A stretch of DNA of 5,534 bases from an uncultured Prevotella sp. Its GTDB lineage: Bacteria > Bacteroidota > Bacteroidia > Bacteroidales > Bacteroidaceae. The notes beneath the pieces were generated by a model. It did no database searches, was not told the origin of the DNA, and saw only the letters and a list, made by a program, of their open reading frames with translations. Location of the stretch: assembly GCA_945788545.1 (NCBI GenBank), contig CALZMK010000126.1, positions 1 to 5,534 of the forward strand, written 5' to 3'. Numbering within the stretch: position 1 is the first letter of the stretch; each line of letters opens with the position of its first letter. The position numbers were made by a program, and so were the translations under genes. Positions 1 to 5,534 of this stretch are shown one piece after another.

Positions 1-139
1 TAGCCAGTTTAACCTTGACGAATGCACCGTCCAATCCTACTCTCTCTGCACCTCCGGAGGTCATTACCTCCTTGGTGTCCATGTTGTAGAGCGCATACTT
101 GATTGATGAGCTTCCACAGTTGAGCACTAAAATCTTCAT
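1..139 (-). CDS. ackA: Acetate kinase, N-terminal part (cut by window edge)
   Basis: Acetate kinase makes ATP and acetate from acetyl phosphate and ADP in the cytosol, the second step of the Pta-AckA pathway. Only the first 46 codons are visible; the gene continues beyond the left edge. The protein begins MKILVLNCGSSSIKYALYNM, which is the acetokinase-family N-terminal phosphate-binding signature (ASKHA fold). N7, S10, S12 and K14 fall where the family's conserved active-site residues lie. The ATG at 137-139 places this signature at the usual distance from the N-terminus, so the start is secure. It lies 47 bases downstream of pta on the same strand, in an AT-rich gap (140-186) with no hairpin terminator and no clear promoter, so co-transcription from the pta promoter is likely. 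No Shine-Dalgarno site is seen, as is usual in Bacteroidota. The call rests on a short but very characteristic segment. Confidence 0.95.
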   Translation of the reverse strand, partial: MKILVLNCGSSSIKYALYNMDTKEVMTSGGAERVGLDGAFVKVKLA

Positions 140-186
140 AAATGAATAGTGAACTTTAATATTTTATTTTTCAATCTATCAATCTT

Positions 187-1200
187 TTAATTCTTCTTCG
201 CGTCCATTGCCTGACAAGCCGTGATTGCCACCATCTTGTAGATGTCATCTACCGAGCAACCTCTCGACAGGTCGTTCACCGGACGTGCGATACCCTGGAG
301 GATTGGTCCGAGGGCAGTGGCACCACCAAGACGCTCTACCAGTTTGTATGAGATGTTACCCACCTCAAGGCAAGGCACAACCAATACGTTGGCATGACCT
401 GCAATCTTGCTTCCGGGAGCCTTCTTCTCGCCAACAGAAGGAACGAGTGACGCGTCAGCCTGAAGTTCACCGTCGATTTGCAATGTCGGGTCGAGTTCCT
501 TGGCAAGGCGAGTAGCCTCCACCACCTTATCTACCACCTCGTGACTGGCACTTCCCTTGGTAGAGAAACTCAGCATAGCGACGCGAGGCTCTTCGAAACC
601 GGCAACGCTCTTTGCTGTCTGTGCTGTACATACGGCAATCTGTGCCAACTGAGAAGCATCCGGCATAGGAGTAACGGCAACGTCACCCATGACGAGGATA
701 CCCTCCTCACCATATTGTGGTTTGTCGGTGATGAGCAGCATCGCACCGCTCACACAAGAGATGCCCGGAGCACACTTGATAATCTGCAATGCAGGACGCA
801 GAGTGTCACCCGTAGTGCTCAACGCACCACTGATCTGTCCGTCAGCACCTTCGGTCTTTATAATCATACATCCCAGGTAGAGCGGGTTCTTCACCAATTC
901 TCGTGCCTGTTCGATGGTCATGCCCTTCTTCTTGCGCAGTTCTGCGAGCAATGTGGCATATTCCTCGGCCTTGGGATTGTTTTCGGGGTCGATTAATGTT
1001 GCCTTGTCGATATTGGTCAGTCCCCATTCCTTGGCCAATTTGTGCACCTCGTCGGGATTACCGATGAGGATAAGGTCGGCCACCTCGTCAGCCAGAACTC
1101 TGTCTGCTGCTCTTAACGTGCGCTCCTCGGTGGCTTCGGGGAGTACGATGCGCTGCTTGTTGCTTTTAGCGCGCTCGATGATTTTCTGAACTAAATCCAT
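187..1200 (-). CDS. pta: Phosphate acetyltransferase
   Basis: Pta converts acetyl-CoA and phosphate to acetyl phosphate and CoA in the cytosol, feeding acetate kinase. The 337-residue protein has the length of the short, single-domain class (PTA_PTB family) without the N-terminal regulatory domain of long enterobacterial Pta. Visible signatures are IVLPEATEERTLRAADRV (18-35), KNPLYLGCMIIKTEGADG (104-121), the serine/threonine-rich ISGALSTTGDTLRPA stretch (123-137) and PVNDLSRGCSVDDI (307-320). Aligned from memory to the Methanosarcina enzyme, S312, R313 and D319 match its catalytic S309, R310 and D316, and R89 and R135 match its CoA-site arginines R87 and R133. The frame stays open upstream to a GTG at 1251. 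I chose the ATG at 1198-1200 because the family begins with MDLVxxI, and the longer form would start almost at the predicted transcription start. It is first in an operon with ackA and diverges from topA. Confidence 0.97.
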   Translation of the reverse strand: MDLVQKIIERAKSNKQRIVLPEATEERTLRAADRVLADEVADLILIGNPDEVHKLAKEWGLTNIDKATLIDPENNPKAEEYATLLAELRKKKGMTIEQARELVKNPLYLGCMIIKTEGADGQISGALSTTGDTLRPALQIIKCAPGISCVSGAMLLITDKPQYGEEGILVMGDVAVTPMPDASQLAQIAVCTAQTAKSVAGFEEPRVAMLSFSTKGSASHEVVDKVVEATRLAKELDPTLQIDGELQADASLVPSVGEKKAPGSKIAGHANVLVVPCLEVGNISYKLVERLGGATALGPILQGIARPVNDLSRGCSVDDIYKMVAITACQAMDAKKN

Positions 1201-1238
1201 AGTTTGTTTCTTTAATGTATATGTTTTGTAATCTTGAC

Positions 1239-1259
1239 TTTGCAATTTCACGTTGCAAA
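1239..1259. promoter_or_regulatory. Inverted repeat over the pta start point, candidate operator
   Basis: On the plus strand TTTGCAA (1239-1245) and TTGCAAA (1253-1259) form a perfect 7-base inverted repeat around a 7-base spacer. The centres of the two TTGCAA cores are 13 bases apart. The right arm overlaps the predicted pta -7 element and the middle falls at about the predicted start point. Such a position suits a dimeric repressor site. It is a poor mRNA hairpin because one arm would lie upstream of the transcript start. No binding protein can be named from the window. Confidence 0.35.
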
Positions 1260-1263
1260 AGTA
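1256..1263 (-). promoter_or_regulatory. Predicted pta-ackA promoter -7 element
   Basis: The minus strand reads TACTTTTG, an exact match to the Bacteroidota -7 consensus TAnnTTTG used by their primary sigma factor. It ends 55 bases before the pta ATG, giving a 5' untranslated region of roughly 50 bases. No good -33 TTTG is found 19-21 bases upstream; that zone holds the shared AATTATTCCTATA block and a run of T. The same 12-mer, CTTACTTTTGCA, contains the -7 element of the divergent topA promoter. Confidence 0.65.
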
Positions 1264-1279
1264 AGAAAAAAAAATGAGA

Positions 1280-1314
1280 TATAGGAATAATTGCTAATTT
1301 TTTTATGATTTTTA
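1280..1314 (-). repeat. Left arm of inverted repeat between the divergent promoters
   Basis: The plus strand has TATAGGAATAATT at 1280-1292 and TTTTATGATTTTTA at 1301-1314. Read toward pta these are TAAAAATCATAAAA followed by AATTATTCCTATA. Both reappear, in the same order and oriented toward topA, in the right arm at 1519-1543: the 13-mer is perfect and the 14-mer matches at 13 of 14. Here the two blocks are separated by 8 bases, whereas in the right arm they overlap by two. The 13-mer stands 16 bases upstream of the pta -7 element. It may be a shared activator or UP-like site, or a duplicated promoter module. Confidence 0.55.
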
Positions 1315-1518
1315 TATATTGCAGCTAATTCTGTTAGTATTCAGTTCAAGGATTTCAGGGGGTTTAATGGAGTTCAAGACAATAGTCTTTTCGCACTATT
1401 TTGGAGTACTCAAGTTCCAGGCATATGTCTTTTATTCGCTTCACTTTGACTTCGTCGATGGCAGGCTTCACTCTTCATTTATATACACTATATATTCCAA
1501 ATTTACATTGTGAAACCT
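1315..1518. other. AT-rich intergenic DNA without a recognised gene
   Basis: About 200 bases between the repeat arms hold no gene I can support. A frame open from 1319 to 1513 (ATG at 1367) would give a 48-64 residue peptide, but it resembles nothing I know and has no promoter match upstream. Small structures are present: AATAGT (1381-1386) can pair with ACTATT (1395-1400) over an 8-base loop; GAGTACTC (1404-1411) is a palindrome; AGTTCAAG occurs directly repeated at 1343-1350 and 1371-1378; two TATATA hexamers flank CAC at 1480-1494. None is strong enough to name as a terminator, riboswitch or small RNA. Confidence 0.5.
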
Positions 1519-1543
1519 TAAAAAACATAAAATTATTCCTATA
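1519..1543 (+). repeat. Right arm of inverted repeat between the divergent promoters
   Basis: The plus strand holds TAAAAAACATAAAA (1519-1532), overlapping by two bases AATTATTCCTATA (1531-1543). The second block is the perfect reverse complement of 1280-1292, and the first matches the complement of 1301-1314 at 13 of 14 positions. The 13-mer stands 27 bases upstream of the topA -7 element, against 16 bases on the pta side; the difference of 11 is about one helical turn, so a bound protein could keep the same face of the helix. TA dinucleotides end both 13-mers, which would also fit the terminal repeats of a small mobile remnant, though this is weak. Confidence 0.55.
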
Positions 1544-1570
1544 ATATAAGGTGGTAGAAAGTTTTTTGCT

Positions 1571-1578
1571 TACTTTTG
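1571..1578 (+). promoter_or_regulatory. Predicted topA-aroK-speA promoter -7 element
   Basis: TACTTTTG matches the Bacteroidota TAnnTTTG -7 consensus exactly and lies 29 bases before the topA ATG, so the leader would be only about 20-25 bases. No clear -33 TTTG is present 19-21 bases upstream. The leader has an AGGA at 1602-1605, but it is only two bases from the ATG, too close to act as a normal Shine-Dalgarno site. The surrounding 12-mer at 1569-1580 is identical to the one at the pta promoter. Confidence 0.65.
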
Positions 1579-1607
1579 CACCCAAATTTTAAAACGTACA
1601 TAGGATT

Positions 1608-3923
1608 ATGCAGAAAAATCTTGTAATAGTAGAGTCTCCTGCCAAGGCGAAGACGATAGAAAAGTTTCTGGGCGATGACTTTAAGGTCATGTCGAGCTAT
1701 GGTCATATCAGGGACTTGAAGAAAAAGGAAATCAGTATAGATATGGACACCTTGCAGCCCTCCTACGAGATACCCGAGGAGAAGGTGAAGGTGGTTAAGG
1801 AACTGAAAGCAAATGCCAAGAGTGCCGAAAAGGTATGGTTGGCATCCGATGAGGACCGTGAGGGAGAATCTATCTCATGGCATCTCTGTGAGGTGCTCGG
1901 TCTCGACGAGAAGAAGACGAGCCGCATCGTGTTCCATGAAATCACCAAGCCCGCTATATTGGAGGCCATCAAGAATCCGAGACATATTGACATGAATCTT
2001 GTCAATGCCCAACAGGCACGTCGTGTTCTCGACCGTATTGTGGGATTCAAGTTGTCTCCCGTGTTGTGGCGCAAGGTAAAGCCCGCTCTCTCGGCCGGAC
2101 GCGTGCAGAGTGTTGCCGTACGTCTTATCGTTGAGCGCGAAAGGGAAATCCAGAATTTCAAGAGTGAGTCATATTACAGGGTGAGTGCCATCTTTGCCAT
2201 TGAGGACAAGGAGGGAGCCATGTCCGAGGTGAAGGCCGAGTTGCCAGTGCGATTCAAGAGTCGCGATGAGGTGTTGGCTTTCCTCGAGAAATGTGAGAAG
2301 GCTGAGTTCAAGGCCGATTCAGTGAGCAAGAAACCGCTGAAGCGTTCTCCCGCACCTCCTTTCACCACCTCCACACTTCAGCAGGAGGCAGCCCGCAAGT
2401 TGGGGTTCACCGTATCTCAGACGATGACCATTGCACAGCATTTGTACGAAAACGGAAAGATCACCTACATGCGTACCGACTCTGTCAACCTTTCAGCCTT
2501 GTGTATCAATGGCAGTAAGGAGGAAATATGCAATCTGTGGGGAGAGAAATATAGCAAACCTCGCCAGTTCCACACCCAGTCGAAGGGTGCTCAGGAGGCT
2601 CACGAAGCCATCCGTCCTACGGATATGTCGGCCACAACCATCGAGGGCCGCTCACAGGAGAAACGTCTCTACGAACTGATTTGGAAGCGCACCATAGCCA
2701 GTCAGATGGCTGATGCCGAGATTGAGAAGACAACAGTAAATATCTCGGGCACAGGACTCGACGAGCAGTTTGTGGCCAATGGTGAGGTGGTGAAGTTTGA
2801 CGGATTCATCAAGGTATATCATGAGTCAACGGATGACGACGATCAGTTGGATGCAGAAGGCTCACGCATGCTTCCCCCGATTTCCGAGGGTCAGCCGCTT
2901 CTGCGTCGTGAGATATCAGCATTGCAGCGCTACACCCAGAGTCCGATGCGCTACACCGAGGCCAGTCTGGTGCACAAGCTCGAGGAACTCGGCATCGGTC
3001 GCCCATCTACCTATGCTCCCACCATCAGCACCATCCAGCAACGCGAATATGTGCACAAGGGCGACAAGAAGGGCGAGGAACGCCAGTTTGAGTCGATTGT
3101 GCTCAAGGGCAAGCAAGTGAGCGAGAAGACCCGCACCGAGATTACCGGTGGCGACAAGGGCAAACTCATGCCTACCGACATTGGTATTGTGGTGAATGAT
3201 TTCCTCTTGCAGTATTTCCCCGGTATCATGGACTATAACTTCACTGCCAAGGTGGAGCAGAAGTTTGACGAGATAGCCGAGGGCAATGAGAAATGGACCG
3301 ACATGATGCATGATTTCTATCGCGACTTCGAACCCGTTGTCGAGAACACGATGAACATAAGGGCAGAGCACAAGGCCGGAGAACGCCAATTGGGTGTTGA
3401 CCCCAAGAGCGGCAAACCGGTATATGTGAAAATCGGACGCTTCGGACCAGTGGTTCAGATAGGTGATGCCGAGGACAAGGAGAAACCGAAGTTTGCCCAG
3501 TTGCCTTCGGAATTCAGTATGGAGAGTATCACTCTCGACGAGGCCTTGGAACTGTTCAAGCTCCCACGCGACCTTGGAAGATTCGAGGGAAAGACCGTGA
3601 CTGTCGGTGCAGGCCGTTTCGGACCCTATATCCTTCACGACAAGAAATACGTTTCCATCCCCAAGGAAATGGACGCATTGACCCTCACCCTCGAAGATGC
3701 CATGGCACTCATCAACGGTAAACGTCAGCAGGAACAGCAACGTCATATCAAGAGCTTCGACGAGGATCCCAAGATGGAGGTGCTCAACGGTAGGTATGGC
3801 CCATATATCCAGTATGACGGCACCAACTATCGCATGCCAAAGAACATGCACGACAGAGCCGCCGAACTGACCTACGAGGAATGTAAGAATATTGTAGATT
3901 CAACCCCCGTAAAGAAGAAATGA
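1608..3923 (+). CDS. topA: DNA topoisomerase I (type IA), Bacteroidota type
   Basis: TopA relaxes negative supercoils by cutting and passing single DNA strands, with a transient 5'-phosphotyrosine link and Mg2+. The 771-residue protein starts with a Toprim domain: VIVESPAKAKTIEKFLG (6-22) with catalytic E9, then SDEDREGES (80-88) with the metal-binding acids D81, D83 and E85. The topoisomerase core follows, with the active-site Y287 and R289 in ITYMRTDS and the later LGIGRPSTYAP motif. An acidic run (D409-D412) lies inside the core. The C-terminus has three glycine/aromatic repeats, GRFGPVV (610), GRFGPYI (669) and GRYGPYI (728), typical of topoisomerase C-terminal repeat domains. No CxxC pairs exist, so the zinc ribbons of E. 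coli TopA are absent; this is the usual form in this phylum as I recall it. The stop overlaps the aroK start by 4 bases. It is the first gene of the operon and has its own predicted promoter. Confidence 0.98.
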   Translation: MQKNLVIVESPAKAKTIEKFLGDDFKVMSSYGHIRDLKKKEISIDMDTLQPSYEIPEEKVKVVKELKANAKSAEKVWLASDEDREGESISWHLCEVLGLDEKKTSRIVFHEITKPAILEAIKNPRHIDMNLVNAQQARRVLDRIVGFKLSPVLWRKVKPALSAGRVQSVAVRLIVEREREIQNFKSESYYRVSAIFAIEDKEGAMSEVKAELPVRFKSRDEVLAFLEKCEKAEFKADSVSKKPLKRSPAPPFTTSTLQQEAARKLGFTVSQTMTIAQHLYENGKITYMRTDSVNLSALCINGSKEEICNLWGEKYSKPRQFHTQSKGAQEAHEAIRPTDMSATTIEGRSQEKRLYELIWKRTIASQMADAEIEKTTVNISGTGLDEQFVANGEVVKFDGFIKVYHESTDDDDQLDAEGSRMLPPISEGQPLLRREISALQRYTQSPMRYTEASLVHKLEELGIGRPSTYAPTISTIQQREYVHKGDKKGEERQFESIVLKGKQVSEKTRTEITGGDKGKLMPTDIGIVVNDFLLQYFPGIMDYNFTAKVEQKFDEIAEGNEKWTDMMHDFYRDFEPVVENTMNIRAEHKAGERQLGVDPKSGKPVYVKIGRFGPVVQIGDAEDKEKPKFAQLPSEFSMESITLDEALELFKLPRDLGRFEGKTVTVGAGRFGPYILHDKKYVSIPKEMDALTLTLEDAMALINGKRQQEQQRHIKSFDEDPKMEVLNGRYGPYIQYDGTNYRMPKNMHDRAAELTYEECKNIVDSTPVKKK
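3920..3923 (+). other. ATGA start/stop overlap, topA-aroK
   Basis: The aroK ATG shares its last two bases with the topA TGA (ATGA). The preceding bases are purine-rich (AAAGAAGAA at 3911-3919) but carry no GGAGG. This arrangement points to reinitiation by ribosomes finishing topA, and it leaves no room for a separate promoter immediately before aroK. Confidence 0.85.
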
Positions 3924-4450
3924 GAAGAATAATCCTCATTGGCTACATGGGAGCCGGAAAGACCACCGTGGGCAAGGCATTGTCAAAGGCTATGGGACTA
4001 CAGTTCTACGACCTCGACTGGTATATCGAGAGCCGTATGCGCAAAACCGTTGCTCAGATATTTGCCGAACGAGGTGAAGAGGGATTCCGCTTGATAGAGC
4101 GCAACATGCTTCACGAGGTGGCCGAATTTGAAGATGTCATCGTCAGTTGCGGTGGAGGCACTCCCTGTTTCTTCGATAATATGGATTATATGAACGGACA
4201 GGGCGACGTGATTTATCTGAAGGCCGACCCCGAGGTGCTCTACAAGCATCTGCTCATGGGCAAGACCGAGCGTCCGCTGCTCAAGAACAAGACACCCGAG
4301 CAACTGATAGCCTTCATCAAGGAGCAATTGGAAAAACGCGAACCATTCTACTCCAAGGCCAAGCATGTGCTCGACGTCAGTTTAATGGACAATTATGAGA
4401 AAATACAAATATCAGTAAATAAAATATTAGATCTTATCGGACAAGAATGA
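3920..4450 (+). CDS. aroK: Shikimate kinase
   Basis: Shikimate kinase phosphorylates the 3-hydroxyl of shikimate with ATP, the fifth step of the chorismate pathway toward aromatic amino acids and folate, in the cytosol. The 176-residue protein has the family's usual length and P-loop kinase layout: Walker A GYMGAGKTT (8-16); the shikimate-binding D33 in YDLDWYIE, R57 in FRLIE and the G78-G80 triplet in SCGGGTP; lid arginine R118 in TERPLL; and R140 in KREPFY, the position that contacts shikimate in the family. All expected binding residues are present, so the enzyme should be active. The ATG at 3920 puts the P-loop at the normal distance from the N-terminus. The symbol aroK is used for the single-domain kinase; aroL cannot be excluded by name, but the function is the same. 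It is coupled by 4-base overlaps to topA before it and speA after it. Confidence 0.97.
   Translation: MRRIILIGYMGAGKTTVGKALSKAMGLQFYDLDWYIESRMRKTVAQIFAERGEEGFRLIERNMLHEVAEFEDVIVSCGGGTPCFFDNMDYMNGQGDVIYLKADPEVLYKHLLMGKTERPLLKNKTPEQLIAFIKEQLEKREPFYSKAKHVLDVSLMDNYEKIQISVNKILDLIGQE
4447..4450 (+). other. ATGA start/stop overlap, aroK-speA
   Basis: The speA ATG overlaps the aroK TGA in the same four-base pattern as the previous junction. No Shine-Dalgarno sequence precedes it. The next in-frame protein segment (MKKWTIEDSKELYNINGWG) matches the expected N-terminus of this decarboxylase family, which supports this start over internal methionines. Confidence 0.85.
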
Positions 4451-5534
4451 AAAAGTGGACTATAGAAGACTCGAAAGAGCTCTACAACATAAATGGTTGG
4501 GGCACCTCCTATTTTGGTATTAATGAAGAAGGTGATGTCTATGTCACACCTTGTAAGAACAAGACCCAAATCGACATCCGCGAAGTGATGGACGAATTAG
4601 CCCTTCGTGACGTCACTACACCCGTGCTTTTGAGATTCCCCGATATTCTCGACAATCGTATCGAGAAGACGAGCAGCTGTTTCAAGAAGGCTGCCGAGGA
4701 ATATGAATACAAGGCTGAAAACTTTATAATCTATCCGATTAAGACCAATCAGATACAACCTGTGGTCGAGGAGATTATCAGCCATGGCCGCAAGTTTAAT
4801 CTCGGTCTTGAGGCCGGATCCAAACCTGAGCTTCATGCCGTTATTGCCGTTCAGTGTCAGAGCGACTCGCTCATCATCTGCAACGGCTACAAGGACCAGA
4901 GCTACATCGAACTCGCTCTTCTCGCTCAGAAGATGGGCAAGAGGATATTCATTGTGGTGGAGAAACCAAATGAACTGGAGCTGATTGCCCGTGAGGCTAA
5001 GAAACTCAACGTGAGGCCAAATCTCGGTATCCGCATCAAACTGGCCTCTTCGGGCAGTGGCAAGTGGGAGGAAAGCGGTGGCGATGCAAGTAAGTTTGGA
5101 CTCACCAGTACCGAACTCCTTGAGGCCCTCGAACTGCTCGACAAGAAGGGTATGCGCGACTGCCTCCGTCTGATACATTTCCACATCGGTAGTCAGATCA
5201 CCAAGATACGTCGTATTCAGGCTGCATTGCGCGAGGCTTCGATGTTCTATGTGCAGCTGCATAAGATGGGATATAACGTGGATTTCGTGGACTGCGGTGG
5301 CGGACTCGGTGTTGACTATGATGGCACCCGCTCGCCCAGTAGCGAGAGCTCTGTCAACTATTCCATCCAGGAGTATGTCAACGACTGTATATATACCTTC
5401 GTGGATGCCGCCAACAAGCACGACCTTCCCCATCCCAACCTTATCACCGAGAGCGGACGCTCACTTACCGCCCATCACTCGGTGCTCGTCATCGACGTAC
5501 TCGAAACGGCCTCCCTTCCCGAGATGCCCGAGGA
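4447..5534 (+). CDS. speA: Biosynthetic arginine decarboxylase, N-terminal part (cut by window edge)
   Basis: SpeA is a PLP-dependent enzyme that decarboxylates arginine to agmatine, the first step of the agmatine route to putrescine and spermidine. The window holds 362 codons and two further bases; the family is usually about 630-660 residues, so the C-terminal beta domain with its remaining active-site residues lies outside. The N-terminus has the IEDSKELYNINGWG motif of this class. The alanine-racemase-like barrel follows: YPIKTNQ (96-102) with PLP lysine K99, NLGLEAGSKPEL after it, the IHFHIGSQ strand with H244, H246 and G248-Q250, GGGLGVDYDG (284-293), and ESGRS (335-339) with E335 in the phosphate/pyridine-binding region. 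No stop or frameshift occurs in the visible part. The long form with this N-terminus separates it from ornithine or diaminopimelate decarboxylases. It is third in the operon after topA and aroK. Confidence 0.96.
   Translation, partial: MKKWTIEDSKELYNINGWGTSYFGINEEGDVYVTPCKNKTQIDIREVMDELALRDVTTPVLLRFPDILDNRIEKTSSCFKKAAEEYEYKAENFIIYPIKTNQIQPVVEEIISHGRKFNLGLEAGSKPELHAVIAVQCQSDSLIICNGYKDQSYIELALLAQKMGKRIFIVVEKPNELELIAREAKKLNVRPNLGIRIKLASSGSGKWEESGGDASKFGLTSTELLEALELLDKKGMRDCLRLIHFHIGSQITKIRRIQAALREASMFYVQLHKMGYNVDFVDCGGGLGVDYDGTRSPSSESSVNYSIQEYVNDCIYTFVDAANKHDLPHPNLITESGRSLTAHHSVLVIDVLETASLPEMPE

Noticed and set aside
140..186. Separate promoter for ackA in the pta-ackA gap
   Set aside because: The gap is AT-rich but has no TAnnTTTG on the minus strand and no terminator after pta; read-through from pta explains it better.
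478..996. 172-residue plus-strand open frame inside pta
   Set aside because: Antisense to a complete pta gene that retains its catalytic motifs; no supporting start signals.
1201..1251. 17-residue N-terminal extension of Pta from a GTG at 1251
   Set aside because: The extension is not a family feature, and its start would coincide with the predicted transcription start; the ATG at 1198-1200 gives the standard N-terminus.
1381..1400. AATAGT/ACTATT stem-loop as a terminator or small RNA
   Set aside because: Only six mostly A-T pairs over an 8-base loop, no following T run on either strand, and no upstream gene ends there.
1498..1505. A third TAnnTTTG match (minus strand TAAATTTG)
   Set aside because: About half a match is expected by chance in an AT-rich spacer of this size, and no gene or upstream element goes with it.
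1319..1513. Small plus-strand open frame in the intergenic region (64 residues from TTG, 48 from the ATG at 1367)
   Set aside because: No promoter match, no ribosome site, no recognisable motif, an unusual Phe/Ser/Tyr-rich composition, and it lies between two promoters. Open frames of this size are common by chance.
2916..3851. 311-residue open frame antisense to topA
   Set aside because: It mirrors the third-codon-position bias of topA. Its protein has no recognisable domain, and the sense strand carries well-conserved topoisomerase motifs throughout.
4597..5433. 278-residue open frame antisense to speA
   Set aside because: A shadow of the speA reading frame. The sense strand encodes K99, HFHIGSQ and GGGLGVDYDG, while the antisense product resembles nothing.

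Overview
The window looks like ordinary chromosomal core DNA from a Bacteroidota bacterium, most likely a Prevotella/Segatella-type member of the Bacteroidales. Three things point there. Both promoters carry a Bacteroidota-style -7 element (TAnnTTTG), and no gene has a well-placed Shine-Dalgarno site. The topoisomerase I ends in glycine/aromatic-rich repeats instead of cysteine zinc ribbons. Coding DNA is moderately GC-rich while the spacers are very AT-rich. The genus is inference.

Left part (minus strand, 1-1200): pta (phosphate acetyltransferase, complete) followed 47 bases later by ackA (acetate kinase, only the first 46 codons in the window). Together they form the acetyl-CoA -> acetyl phosphate -> acetate + ATP pathway, a main energy-yielding branch of fermentation.

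Centre (1201-1607): an AT-rich divergent intergenic region of about 400 bases with no convincing gene. A leftward promoter serves pta and a rightward promoter serves topA. The two promoter regions resemble each other as inverted copies. Three blocks occur in the same order at both ends: a T/A-rich 14-mer (13 of 14 matching), a perfect 13-mer and a perfect 12-mer that contains the -7 element. This is the most unusual structure in the window.

Right part (plus strand, 1608-5534): topA (DNA topoisomerase I, complete), aroK (shikimate kinase, complete) and speA (biosynthetic arginine decarboxylase, first 362 codons, running off the right edge). Both junctions are 4-base ATGA start/stop overlaps, so the three genes are almost certainly one translationally coupled operon. 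It joins DNA topology, aromatic amino acid synthesis and polyamine synthesis.

I see no tRNA, rRNA, CRISPR array, insertion sequence, riboswitch or rho-independent terminator. I found no evidence of a new defence or mobile system. The leads are regulatory: the symmetric divergent promoter, an inverted repeat across the predicted pta start point, and the tightly coupled three-gene operon.
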